64,000 nt of DNA. It comes from Deltaproteobacteria bacterium. GTDB lineage: Bacteria > Myxococcota_A > UBA9160 > UBA4427. A model generated the notes under the pieces. That model did not search any database. It was not told where the DNA came from and was given only the letters and a program-made list of their open reading frames with translations. The DNA is taken from the NCBI GenBank assembly GCA_029261855.1, contig JAJDAN010000062.1:25256-89255 (forward strand), given 5' to 3'. The translations under genes and the position numbers were made by a program. Below, piece by piece: positions 34,785-43,097 of this stretch. The first letter of the stretch is position 1; every line of letters begins with the position of its first letter.

Positions 34785-36125
34785 TCAGTCCCGGCGTGGC
34801 GTGATCTGCAGGCGCAACGCCAGGGTCCCGAGCATGATGCCCGGCTGGTGGACGAAGGTGTTGTCCGCCGCGTAGGACATCGTCTCGACCCGATCGAGCA
34901 AGCGGTTCCAGGCGATCGTCTGTTCGAGCCGGGAGATGCTGGCACCCGGGCAGCTGCGCTGGCCCTGAGAAAAGGTCAGGTGCCGGGCCAGCCGCGGACG
35001 ATCGAGGTCGACCTCGTAGGGGCACGCATACTCGTCGGCATCGACGTTTGCCGCCGCCCAACGCAGGTGCAGCAATGAGCCCGCCGGTACCGGGACGCCC
35101 TGGAACTCCTCGTCGCGGGTCGTCATGCGCGTCGAGAGCCCCTGGGTCGGGGCCCGCAGGCGCAGCCCTTCTTCGACGAAGGCGCGAACCTTCGAGCGGT
35201 CGGCGCGGAGTACGCCGAAGAGCGCGGGGTCGTCGCACAAGAGCTGCGCCTGCTGCTCGAGGGCGTACTGGGTCGTTTCGAGCCCGCCGATCATCATCGC
35301 GTAGACGACGCCATGGATCTCGTCGTCGCTGAGCTTCCGTCCGAGCGCCTCGTAGGTCACCTGGGTGAGGAAGCTGATCATGTCGTCCTGGGGCTGCGCA
35401 CGCTTCTCCTGGACATGGGCGAGCACGTAGCGGGCGAAATCCTCGAGACTTCGGGCCTGGGCCTCGAGAGCTTCCCGAGGCAGGAGATTGCGATGCCCGT
35501 GGCCATGCACGAAGGGCATCACCATGGCGTCGCCCCAGGACTCGAGCCGAGCGAGATCGGCTTCGGGGAAGCCGAGGACGGCGGCCATCACCCGTTGTGG
35601 CAGCGGCCGCGCGAACGCCGCCACGAACTCGACCTCCGCCTCATCGATCGAGGGGTCGGTCCAGTCGTCGATCAGCGCATCGACGAGCCCCTCGATCAGC
35701 GCAGTGTGCCGGGTCGCCCCGGGGCCCACCCAGGGGTCCGTGAGTTCCTGACGGTGTGCACGCCAGGACGCCTCGTCGGGGCGCAGGGTCTGCATGGACC
35801 GGAGCATCGCGTTCAAGGTGGACGAAGCCTTCGGGTCCGCCTGCCGCGCCCGGGCGTCCGCATCGAGGGCAAGAGACAGCAGCGGCGTGAAGCGTTCCGG
35901 GTCCCGCACCACGCGCGCGATGTCCGAGTACTTGGTGAGGATGTAGCCGTCCGAGCCCTTGCCCAGGCCCTCGCCGGGGATGCGGTGAACGGGCGCCTCC
36001 GCGTGCAGGATCGGATACGCCTCGTACCAATGCTCCTGTGCGCCGGGCGAGAACAGGTCCACGTCTTCGAGTGACACGGGACAGCGCATCGCGCTGAGCG
36101 CGTGATTCGGCGGGCGGGGCTTCAT
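34785..36125 (-). CDS. cytochrome P450
   Basis: 446 aa from the ATG at 36125. I-helix GGLETTQYAL (oxygen-activating acid-Thr), ExxR in EEGLRLRAP, heme motif FSQGQRSCPG with Cys about 392. Soluble, no membrane anchor, so a class I-type enzyme needing a ferredoxin and reductase, which are not seen in the window. Its start overlaps the GST gene by four bases (ATGA), so the two are translated together. The substrate is unknown. Confidence 0.94.
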   Translation of the reverse strand: MKPRPPNHALSAMRCPVSLEDVDLFSPGAQEHWYEAYPILHAEAPVHRIPGEGLGKGSDGYILTKYSDIARVVRDPERFTPLLSLALDADARARQADPKASSTLNAMLRSMQTLRPDEASWRAHRQELTDPWVGPGATRHTALIEGLVDALIDDWTDPSIDEAEVEFVAAFARPLPQRVMAAVLGFPEADLARLESWGDAMVMPFVHGHGHRNLLPREALEAQARSLEDFARYVLAHVQEKRAQPQDDMISFLTQVTYEALGRKLSDDEIHGVVYAMMIGGLETTQYALEQQAQLLCDDPALFGVLRADRSKVRAFVEEGLRLRAPTQGLSTRMTTRDEEFQGVPVPAGSLLHLRWAAANVDADEYACPYEVDLDRPRLARHLTFSQGQRSCPGASISRLEQTIAWNRLLDRVETMSYAADNTFVHQPGIMLGTLALRLQITPRRD

Positions 36126-36904
36126 GCGGCGACCGCGCAGGACGGCGGCCGGTGACGGACGTACTGCTCGTGCACCCAGGCGATGGCCGCGTGCCCCGCG
36201 AAGCGGGCTTGCAGCTGCTGAGCGGCGTCGGGAACCGGTTCCGGACTGGCCATGTCGGGATGCTGGGGATTCGCAAGCGGCGCTAGCAGCGCGGCCGCCG
36301 CCAGGTCCGCGAGACCGAAGCGGTCCCCGACCAGGTAGCCCTTTCCTCCGATCTGTCCGGCGATGCGATCGAGGGCACGCTCGCTCACCTCGAAGGCGGT
36401 CGCGACCTGATCGGGCCTCTCGGCGCCGTTCGCCCGGGCCATCAGCTTGCGAGCCAGTGGGAAGGTGGCGCGGTAGAGGGATCGTCCGAGCGGCGGGAGA
36501 TGACCGGCGAAGATGCGGCACAAGAAGTCCGGTTGCTCGAGCAGCACGCTGAAGACCACCGTGCGGACCGCGGGCCCGACTTCGTCGTCCAGCCACGTCT
36601 GCAGTGCGAGCGCCTGCGCGCGATCCTCGGCCCCGGAAGGGAGCAGCGCTTCGCTCGGCTGGATCTCGTCGAGACGCGCGAGGATCCGGGCCGAGCCGCC
36701 GACGACCTCCCGCGTCTGCCCGTCGCCCAGCACCAGCACGGGCACCTGCGTTCGCCCCGTCATGCGCCGGATCGCGAACATGTGGGGCCCCGGCAGGTGG
36801 GTCACGCGACGATGTGGGATCCCCTTCCAGTCGAGGGCCCAGCGCGCCTTCTCGTTGAAGTGGGAGCGTGTGAACTGGTGGAGCACCGGGATCGTCTGCG
36901 CCAT
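36122..36904 (-). CDS. glutathione S-transferase family protein
   Basis: 260 aa. N-terminal thioredoxin-like domain (PVLHQFTRSHFNEKARWAL, QVPVLVLGDG, VVGGSARILARLDE) with the cis-Pro in the VPVL segment. C-terminal helical domain (GDRFGLADLAAAALLAP, the family N-capping region). It uses glutathione or a similar thiol. Coupled to the P450 gene directly downstream, suggesting conjugation or dehalogenation of an oxidised product (inference). Confidence 0.88.
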   Translation of the reverse strand: MAQTIPVLHQFTRSHFNEKARWALDWKGIPHRRVTHLPGPHMFAIRRMTGRTQVPVLVLGDGQTREVVGGSARILARLDEIQPSEALLPSGAEDRAQALALQTWLDDEVGPAVRTVVFSVLLEQPDFLCRIFAGHLPPLGRSLYRATFPLARKLMARANGAERPDQVATAFEVSERALDRIAGQIGGKGYLVGDRFGLADLAAAALLAPLANPQHPDMASPEPVPDAAQQLQARFAGHAAIAWVHEQYVRHRPPSCAVAA

Positions 36905-37003
36905 ACCGGGGACGTATCACGGCCCGACCCGGGTTGCCAGACCGGGGTCGCTCGGGGCGCTATGGTCGGCCTCCTCCCGGAGTCCAGCGTCAGCGTCCAG
37001 CCA

Positions 37004-37072
37004 GCACTCAGCCCGAGAGAGCACTCAGCCCAAGAGAGCACTCAGCCCGAGAGAGCACTCAAGCCCGAGAGA
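37004..37072 (+). repeat. four tandem 17-18 bp repeats abutting the ribosome-binding site
   Basis: GCACTCAGCCCGAGAGA occurs at 37004-37020, 37021-37037 (one change), 37038-37054 and 37055-37072 (one extra A). The run ends in GAGAGGGG, the SD for the GTG at 37083. Each copy carries a GAGAG that could act as an SD-like decoy. Confidence 0.85.
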
Positions 37073-37082
37073 GGGGAACCCC

Positions 37083-37880
37083 GTGAAGGACTTGTTTTCG
37101 ATCGAAGGAAAGGTCGCGCTCGTGACCGGTGGCTCCCGTGGGATCGGTCAGATGATCGCCGCCGGGTTCGTGGCCAATGGCGCCAGGGTCTACGTCAGCT
37201 CGCGCAAGGCGGACGCCTGCGAGTCGACGGCCAAGCAGCTTCGCGAGGAATTCGGAGGCGACTGCATCGCGCTACCCGGCGACGTCTCGAGCCTCGAGGG
37301 CGTGACTGCGTTGGCCGGCGCCCTGTCCGGCCACGAGAGCCGGCTCGACATCCTCGTCAACAACGCGGGGGCCACCTGGGGCGCGCCCATCGACGAGTTC
37401 CCGGAGGCCGGCTGGGACAAGGTCATGGACACGAACGTGAAGGGAGTCTTCTTCCTGACCCAGAAGCTGCTGCCGCTGCTCCGCGAGGCGGCCACGCCGG
37501 AAGACCCTGCCCGCGTGATCAACGTCGGATCCATCGACGGCATCAAGACGCCGATCTTCGACAACATCTCCTACGGGCCCTCGAAGGCGGCCGTGCATCA
37601 CCTGACTCGCGTCCTGGCCGCGCAACTGGTCAAGCAGCACATCCTGGTGAACGCGATCGCTCCGGGGCCCTTCCCCACCTGGATGCTGTCGGCGGGGGTC
37701 GGCTTCGGCGGACAGGTCGAGGGCCAGGACTGGGAGTCCGTCGGAAACCAGAACCCGCGCGGACGCGTCGGAACCGCCGAGGACATCGCGGGCGTCGCGA
37801 TCTTCCTGGCCTCGCGTGCAGGCGCCTACACGGTGGGCGAGACGATCACCTGCGACGGGGGCGTCGTCGCGTCCTCTTGA
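37083..37880 (+). CDS. short-chain dehydrogenase/reductase (RhlG/FabG-like)
   Basis: 265 aa from the GTG at 37083 (SD GAGAGGGG). GGSRGIG (residues 17-23), NNAGATWG, catalytic Ser in GSIDG, and Y-x3-K in YGPSKAAVHHL. GETITCDGGVVAS is the usual SDR end. The SSRKADACES segment after the second strand matches the RhlG-type NADP-dependent ketoacyl reductases. It may reduce a beta-ketoacyl or ring ketone. Translation could be affected by the preceding tandem repeat. Confidence 0.9.
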   Translation: MKDLFSIEGKVALVTGGSRGIGQMIAAGFVANGARVYVSSRKADACESTAKQLREEFGGDCIALPGDVSSLEGVTALAGALSGHESRLDILVNNAGATWGAPIDEFPEAGWDKVMDTNVKGVFFLTQKLLPLLREAATPEDPARVINVGSIDGIKTPIFDNISYGPSKAAVHHLTRVLAAQLVKQHILVNAIAPGPFPTWMLSAGVGFGGQVEGQDWESVGNQNPRGRVGTAEDIAGVAIFLASRAGAYTVGETITCDGGVVASS

Positions 37881-37910
37881 CCGCGGCCTCCGGTCGGCCG
37901 GCGTTCTCGC

Positions 37911-38528
37911 TCAGGATTCGGGCGCGGCGCGCCGCCGGAGCATTTCGAAGAACTCGCGCTGCTTCTCGAGATAGCGGTCCCGGTCCTCGGCGACGGCTCC
38001 CGACAGCTCGGATTCGTCCGCGCGTAGCTCGCGCGTCCAGGCGGCAAACTCGAGCATCACGCCGTCCGGGTCGAAGAAGTACATGGACCGGACGAATACG
38101 TCGTCCGTGAGCGTCGGGCTGGCTTGCATGGGCGAGTTGTCGTGATTCACGATCGCGGTGACCTCGATCCCCCGGGCCTGCAGACGCTCGCGGTACTCCT
38201 CCATCTTCTCGGGTGCCACGTCGAAGGCGACGTGGTTCATCGAGCCGTGCGCCGTCGCGATCGAACCTTCGCCCACCATGCGTGCGGGCGACGCGACGCC
38301 CGGCGCGGCGTCCGGCGCTTCCGGGAACCAGAAGAACGCCAGCGAATCTCCGTTCCCGATGTCGAAGAAGAAGTGCTGCCCCATGCCGCCGGGGAGGTCG
38401 ATCGTCTTGGTCAGCGGCATGCCGAGGACGTTCTGATAGAAGTCCACGGTCCGCGCCATGTCCTTGCAGACCAGGGCCAGATGGTTGATGCCCCGAAGCT
38501 CGAAGTCCTTGTTCGCGCGCTTGCCCAT
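37911..38528 (-). CDS. VOC-superfamily (glyoxalase/extradiol-type) protein
   Basis: 205 aa with paired beta-alpha-beta-beta-beta modules. The first has INHLALVCKDMARTVDFYQNVLGM; the second has MNHVAFDVAPEKMEEYRERL and ends in YFFDPDGVMLEFAAW. Metal ligands likely include the His of INHLAL, the His of MNHVAF and the Glu of MLEF, as in dioxygenase-type VOC proteins. A 40-residue helical C-terminal extension follows. Convergent with the SDR gene. Confidence 0.87.
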   Translation of the reverse strand: MGKRANKDFELRGINHLALVCKDMARTVDFYQNVLGMPLTKTIDLPGGMGQHFFFDIGNGDSLAFFWFPEAPDAAPGVASPARMVGEGSIATAHGSMNHVAFDVAPEKMEEYRERLQARGIEVTAIVNHDNSPMQASPTLTDDVFVRSMYFFDPDGVMLEFAAWTRELRADESELSGAVAEDRDRYLEKQREFFEMLRRRAAPES

Positions 38529-38612
38529 GTCGACCGCCTTCGATGAGTTCGCCGGATCTGCCGCGACCCCGAGCCTACCCCGATCCGCGGACGCTCGCCC
38601 CGGGCCCGGCCG

Positions 38613-39227
38613 TCAGCTCGGCTTCTTCAGACGCACCGTCAGTGCGTGCTGCACGTCTTCCGCGCCGAACGTGGATTTCGACTCTCCCGGACGCAGCTCG
38701 TAGTGCTTGCTGACCCAGATATCCTCGTCGAGGTTCGAAGCGACCCGCCGACGCGAGATCGGCGGGGCCGGCGTCAACAACAGCATGGTGTACTGCTGGG
38801 GGCTCTTGCCGACGACGACCTCGAAATGGCTTCCGGCGCAGACCCAATAGGTCTTGACCAACCGGAAGTCCGACAGCATGAGCTTGACGAGATGCAGCAG
38901 ACCCGCGCGCAGCACGCGCCCGACCGGCTGCTGATCTTCCCACCAGCCGCCATGGGCGACGAGCCCGGGAGACGGCAGCCAGTGATCTCTCAGATGTTGC
39001 TTGTCCTGCCCCCAGTAGCCCTTGTCGTTGGGGGCGTACTTCGGCTCGACGTAGAGATCGACGAGGCTGTCATTCACGTCGCTGCTCACCAACCGTTTGG
39101 TGGTGTTGGAACTCGGGTCCAGGGCGTCGCGAAGCGCGGGGAGATCGAGGTTGGGGTCGTTGAGCGCCGCGTCCAGCGCCTCGATCAAGCGTCCCGTTGC
39201 GATGTTTCCCGGCATTCCAGTCGGCAT
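38613..39227 (-). CDS. conserved-looking cytoplasmic protein, unknown
   Basis: 204 aa from the ATG at 39227 (SD GAGGAG nine bases upstream; a GTG at 39233 is a less well-spaced alternative). No signal peptide and no recognised domain. Features: a helical N-terminus (LIEALDAALNDPNLDLPALRDALD), several aromatic-rich strands (TYWVCAGSHFEVVVG), and one Cys. Neighbouring oxidoreductases suggest membership in the catabolic region, but nothing direct shows a function. Confidence 0.6.
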   Translation of the reverse strand: MPTGMPGNIATGRLIEALDAALNDPNLDLPALRDALDPSSNTTKRLVSSDVNDSLVDLYVEPKYAPNDKGYWGQDKQHLRDHWLPSPGLVAHGGWWEDQQPVGRVLRAGLLHLVKLMLSDFRLVKTYWVCAGSHFEVVVGKSPQQYTMLLLTPAPPISRRRVASNLDEDIWVSKHYELRPGESKSTFGAEDVQHALTVRLKKPS

Positions 39228-39342
39228 GTCCACAGGCTCCTCAGCATCAGCATCCGCAAGAAGATCCTACGGCAGACCGCAGCGAGCTGCGATCGGCGGG
39301 CCCTTGCGTCGTCACGCCCGGGACTCGTTCTCGGTCCGGCTC

Positions 39343-40555
39343 TCAGTCGCCCAGGTAGCCGGGCTCCTGGGACACGCTGGTGTGGGTCTTGCTTCGCACG
39401 GCGTTGAGTCGCTGGCGGTTCCGCTCGGCGGCCTGGGGGTCGGACGGTCGCTGGCCGAAGCCCGTGTACAGCACCTTGCGCGTGCGCTTGACCGGCGGCT
39501 GACTCATGTGCTGCGTGCAGCTCAGATGCACGGTCACGTCGCCGGTCCGGGTCGGCAGGTCGATGGGCGCGAGGTCGATGCCGGGCTGCACGCAGGGCGC
39601 GGGCCAGATCAGCGCCCGGTGGCTCCCCGGTACGACTCGCAGCTGGCCGGATTCCGCGTCGGCGCCCGTGGCCGAGATGCCGACGGTCAGCGTGCAGCAT
39701 TCGTAGGAGTGTCGCCCGAGGCTGCAGTCCTTGTGCCAGGGTACGTCGGAGATTCCCTTCACCACCCCGATGGGCTTCGACAGCGCACCGACGCGCGCGC
39801 CCGGTTCACGCCTCGACACGTGACCGGCCGCGGGAATGCGACCGATCCGTTGGAAGCGCTCCTGGTCGATCAGCTCTGACGTCGGAATAGCGGTCGAAGC
39901 CTTCCATCCGCACCAGGCGCTCGACGCCGTCCTGGGTGGTCGCGAACCAGGCGCGCTTGTCCCCCTTCTCATAATGCTTTTCTGCCGCCGGGTAGTCGGC
40001 CTCGACGGCGGCCATTTCTTCTTCGCTGAACATTCCCTGGATGTGCAGGTAGCCGGCGTCCTCGAGGAAGGCCCGCATCTCTTCGTCCGAGTCTTCGGGC
40101 ACGAAGCTGCGCTGGGTCGGTCCGGCGAAGCGCACGTCACCCGCGGTGTGAATGCGTCGTTCATCGAGGGCCGCGCGCAGCACCAGCCACCAGTTCAGGA
40201 AGTCCGGAAGCCCTCCTGCGGGCATGTCGAGCAATCCGTTGCTCATCAGCGCGATCGGCGTGGACTGGTCGTTCACGATGTCGGTCAACTGCTCACCGGT
40301 CAGACGGACGTGGGCCTGACCGCGATGCCCGGGCGCCACGGAGACTCCCTCCTCCCGATAGGTCAGCGTCCAGGGCTCGGCGTCGGTCTCGATGCAGATG
40401 TCGCGCAGGGACACCGTCGCGGCAGCCGGTGCGATCAGCGCATGGCGGGCATCGAGCAACCCGGGCAGCTCGTCGCGAAAGAAGGCGCTCGCATCGACGG
40501 CGCGTTGATCGGAATCGACTCGCGTTCTCACGTCGACGGACACGGCAGTCTCCAC
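39343..40555 (-). pseudogene. phytanoyl-CoA dioxygenase (PhyH) family gene broken by a 1-base frameshift
   Basis: Two overlapping frames together make one about 403-aa protein. Residues 1-237 are read from the GTG at 40555 (SCP2-like start with SDEEMRAFLEDAGYLHIQGMFSEEE). The continuation is in the next frame from about 39885 (ELIDQERFQRIGRIP...). The C-terminal part carries the Fe(II)/2-oxoglutarate ligands HKD in VPWHKDCS and His in TVHLSCTQHM. The span is 3n+1, so one extra base near 39870-39890 explains it. It could be a genuine pseudogene or an assembly error. No slippery site or overlapping stop of the programmed type is visible. Confidence 0.85.
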
Positions 40556-40597
40556 GACAGGATCGCTCGAGACTATATGGCCCGGGACGGACGCGAG

Positions 40598-41209
40598 CTA
40601 CATCCAGCCCAGGGACGCGAGCTCGGTTTCGCCGGAGTCCTTGCGCTGGACGAGCAGGTAGTCCCAGTCGTGGAAGGTCACGAGGAGCGCGCCGTCGGAT
40701 GCGTGGCGCGCGAACACGCGGTCCACGCAGGCTTCCTCACCGGGCCAGGGGTAGGCGAATACGACGTCGCAGTCCCCCGGTGCGAGGTCGAGTGCGTCCC
40801 AGGCCAGGCCGTCGAAGCTCAGCCGGGTGTGATCGGTGCCGGTCGCGAGATCCTCGTCGCCGGGAAGCAGGAAGGTTCCGTGCGCGAAGCTCATGGGGAG
40901 GTCGAGGTCCAACGCCAAGGACCGCGCCGAGTCCACGAGCTCGGCCTGGATCTCGATGCCGAGAGGAGAGAAGCCATTGAGCGCGGCCACGGCGCACACA
41001 CCACCCAGACCGCTGCCCCACTCGCAGAAGAGCGGTCCGCGTGCGAGGTCCTCGTCTCGGATGCGCGCCAGGGCGCGGTCGACGACCGCGAGGTTGCTCC
41101 CGACATAGCCCCCGTCGAGGCCGCGCGCACCGGCCGATCCCCGCTGGTCGACGGCGGCTTCCAGTCGGGCGAGTTCCTGTCGTGATGCATTGGGCTCGAG
41201 GGCGCTCAT
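40598..41209 (-). CDS. SAM-dependent methyltransferase-like protein
   Basis: 203 aa from the ATG at 41209 with SD GGGAG. A class I Rossmann methyltransferase motif is visible: FCEWGSGLGGVCAVAA (motif I), GIEIQAELVDSAR (acidic end of strand 2), and DVVFAYPWPGEE (motif IV-like). A short domain with no substrate-recognition insert. The next motif, YPWPGEE, is unusual for small-molecule methyltransferases. Substrate unknown. Confidence 0.78.
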   Translation of the reverse strand: MSALEPNASRQELARLEAAVDQRGSAGARGLDGGYVGSNLAVVDRALARIRDEDLARGPLFCEWGSGLGGVCAVAALNGFSPLGIEIQAELVDSARSLALDLDLPMSFAHGTFLLPGDEDLATGTDHTRLSFDGLAWDALDLAPGDCDVVFAYPWPGEEACVDRVFARHASDGALLVTFHDWDYLLVQRKDSGETELASLGWM

Positions 41210-41275
41210 GGGTCTCCCAAAACGAAAGCGGCGACCCGTTACCGGGCCGCCGCCTTTTCACACTATGCGAGAGCG

Positions 41276-41479
41276 CTACAGCGGCTGAACGCTCGTGGCC
41301 TCGGGACCCTTGCGGCCCTCCGCGGCTTCGAACCGGACCTGCTGGCCTTCGCTGAGCGACTTGAAGCCCTCGCCCAGAATGTTGGAATGATGGACGAACA
41401 GGTCCTTGGAGCCATCCTCAGGCGTGATGAATCCATAGCCCTTCTCGTCGCTGAACCACTTAACCGTACCTTGTGCCAA
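41276..41479 (-). CDS. cold-shock domain protein (CspA type), TTG start
   Basis: 67 aa when read from the TTG at 41479, giving [20 protein letters not shown]1 is KGYGFI and RNP2 is LFVHHS, with the usual conserved aromatics. The SD GGGGAGGAG (41486-41494) lies six bases upstream of the TTG. An in-frame ATG at 41515 would add a 12-residue extension and place the SD inside the gene. The length and N-terminus match single-domain Csp RNA chaperones. Confidence 0.94.
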   Translation of the reverse strand: MAQGTVKWFSDEKGYGFITPEDGSKDLFVHHSNILGEGFKSLSEGQQVRFEAAEGRKGPEATSVQPL

Positions 41480-41744
41480 TTTCTTCTCCTCCCCGCCCAC
41501 GAAATCGTCATCCATTAGATGATGTCGATAGGAGGGGATCCTCGCATCGCTCGAACGTGCGACTCCAACGTGGAGTCTGGATCCGGCGTAGCTTTGAGTC
41601 GCGGGTCCAATTCGCCCCCGGCTCGATGTCGCGGAGCCTAGCGTCGAATCCACATGCCCGCCCATCCAGCGGCCGCACGCACGGGCGAACGGGCAAGATT
41701 ACGGGATCTGGGCTAGGTACCCCCCATTCGGACCGTCCGAGGCC

Positions 41745-42185
41745 ATGTCGCGCACCCAGATCTTTGTCAGCTACGACGATGTACACGATCAGGACCTTCG
41801 GGACCTGCTCGAGGTTCAGTCGAAGCGCCCCGGCTCCTGCTTCGAGCTGACGGGATGCTCCCACGGTGGCGCCATCAGTCCCGCCTGGACGACGAGTGTC
41901 CGGAACCGGATCCGCGCGGCAGACGAGATGATCGTGATCTGCGGCGAGAACACGGGCGATTCGCCCCGTGCCGCCGCCGAGATGCAGATCGCCCTCGAAG
42001 AAGGAACGCCCTACTTCCTGCTCTGGGGCCGTCGCAAGCAGATGTGCACGAAGCCCGAGGGCGCGAAGCGCGACGACGGCATCTACAGCTGGACCCAGGA
42101 CATCCTGGAAAGCCAGATCCAGGCGACCTTGCGGGCCTCGCATCCGCCGGACGTCCCGGAAAGCCTCAAACGCCGCCCGAGCTGA
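41745..42185 (+). CDS. TIR-like (DUF1863/MTH538-type) domain protein
   Basis: 146 aa, one compact domain: FVSYDDVHDQDLRDLL at the start, a central strand-loop (FELTGCSHGGAISPAW), and IVICGENTGDSPRAAAEMQIALEEGTPYFLLW, which is the usual 'G-E-x-T..S..AE' region of TIR-like signalling domains. Related domains act as Thoeris ThsB sensors and as NAD-dependent nucleotide-signal producers. No partner (ThsA-like, SLOG or SIR2 protein) is next to it: neighbours are a cold-shock gene and an SDR. Function in defence is therefore only a possibility. Confidence 0.75.
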   Translation: MSRTQIFVSYDDVHDQDLRDLLEVQSKRPGSCFELTGCSHGGAISPAWTTSVRNRIRAADEMIVICGENTGDSPRAAAEMQIALEEGTPYFLLWGRRKQMCTKPEGAKRDDGIYSWTQDILESQIQATLRASHPPDVPESLKRRPS

Positions 42186-42227
42186 GCATGACGACGCTTC
42201 GTGAACCGATGCGTCTAGAAGCGACGG

Positions 42228-43025
42228 ATGCCCGGTAAGACCGGAGGGACGGCGCTGGTGACCGGCGCCTCTGCAGGCATCGGTCTCGAGGTCGCGACCG
42301 TGCTGGCGGAGAGGGGCTTCGACCTTGCTCTCGTCGCTCGCCGCGAGGAGGCGCTGTCCGCGCTGGCGGGGCGACTCGCAGCAGCGCACGACTGCCGCGT
42401 GGCCGTGTATCCGCGCGATCTCCTCGAGGACGGCGCCCCGGAAGAGCTGGCGGCGACTCTCGCGCGAGACGGCATCGAGATCGATTGGCTCGTCAACAAT
42501 GCCGGCGTGACCGACGTCGGCTCGTTCCACGAGCTACCGCTCGATCGCCAGTTGATGCTCATCCGACTCAACGTGAATGTGCTGACCGAGCTGACCCACC
42601 GCTTCGTCGGGGGGATGGTCGACCGCGGCCATGGACGCATCCTGAACGTCGCATCGCTGTCTTCGTTTCAGCCTGTCCCGTCCCTGGCCGTCTATGCCGC
42701 CAGCAAGGCCTTCGTCCTGTCGTTCTCGGAGTCGCTGTCCGAAGAGCTTCGCGGGACTGGTGTCCACGTCACCGCGCTGTGCCCCGGCCTCACGCGAACG
42801 GACATGGTCGAGCAGGCGAAACACGCGGACGGGCCGCTGCGGATGGCACCCGATTTCCTGATCGGGGATACCCGCGACGTCGCGGCACAGGGGGTCGAGG
42901 CCTGCCTCGCCGGCCGTGTCGTCGTCGTGCCGGGAGCGCTCAACCGGCTACAGGCGAGCTCGGTTGGGCTGTATCCGCGCTGGCTGGTCCGAACCCTGGG
43001 CGGGTTCATGTCGCGGCGCGGCTAG
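42228..43025 (+). CDS. short-chain dehydrogenase (DltE/YciK-like)
   Basis: 265 aa. GASAGIG (residues 13-19), NNAGVTDVG, catalytic Ser in NVASLSSF, and Y-x3-K in YAASKAFVLSF. CPGLTRTDM is characteristic of the 'classical' SDR group often called DltE-like. It ends with a short basic tail after a TM-like VGLYPRWLVRTLGGFM segment. Follows the TIR-like gene by 42 bases on the same strand. Substrate unknown. Confidence 0.9.
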   Translation: MPGKTGGTALVTGASAGIGLEVATVLAERGFDLALVARREEALSALAGRLAAAHDCRVAVYPRDLLEDGAPEELAATLARDGIEIDWLVNNAGVTDVGSFHELPLDRQLMLIRLNVNVLTELTHRFVGGMVDRGHGRILNVASLSSFQPVPSLAVYAASKAFVLSFSESLSEELRGTGVHVTALCPGLTRTDMVEQAKHADGPLRMAPDFLIGDTRDVAAQGVEACLAGRVVVVPGALNRLQASSVGLYPRWLVRTLGGFMSRRG

Positions 43026-43097
43026 AGCCTGCCCCGAGACGCAGTCCCGCGGAACACAGGCGACGATGCAAAGGTCGTCAGACCGCGGCTCGAGGGA

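Noticed and set aside
37004..37072. Tandem repeats considered as a CRISPR array
   Set aside because: No spacers between units; they are contiguous and end in an SD.
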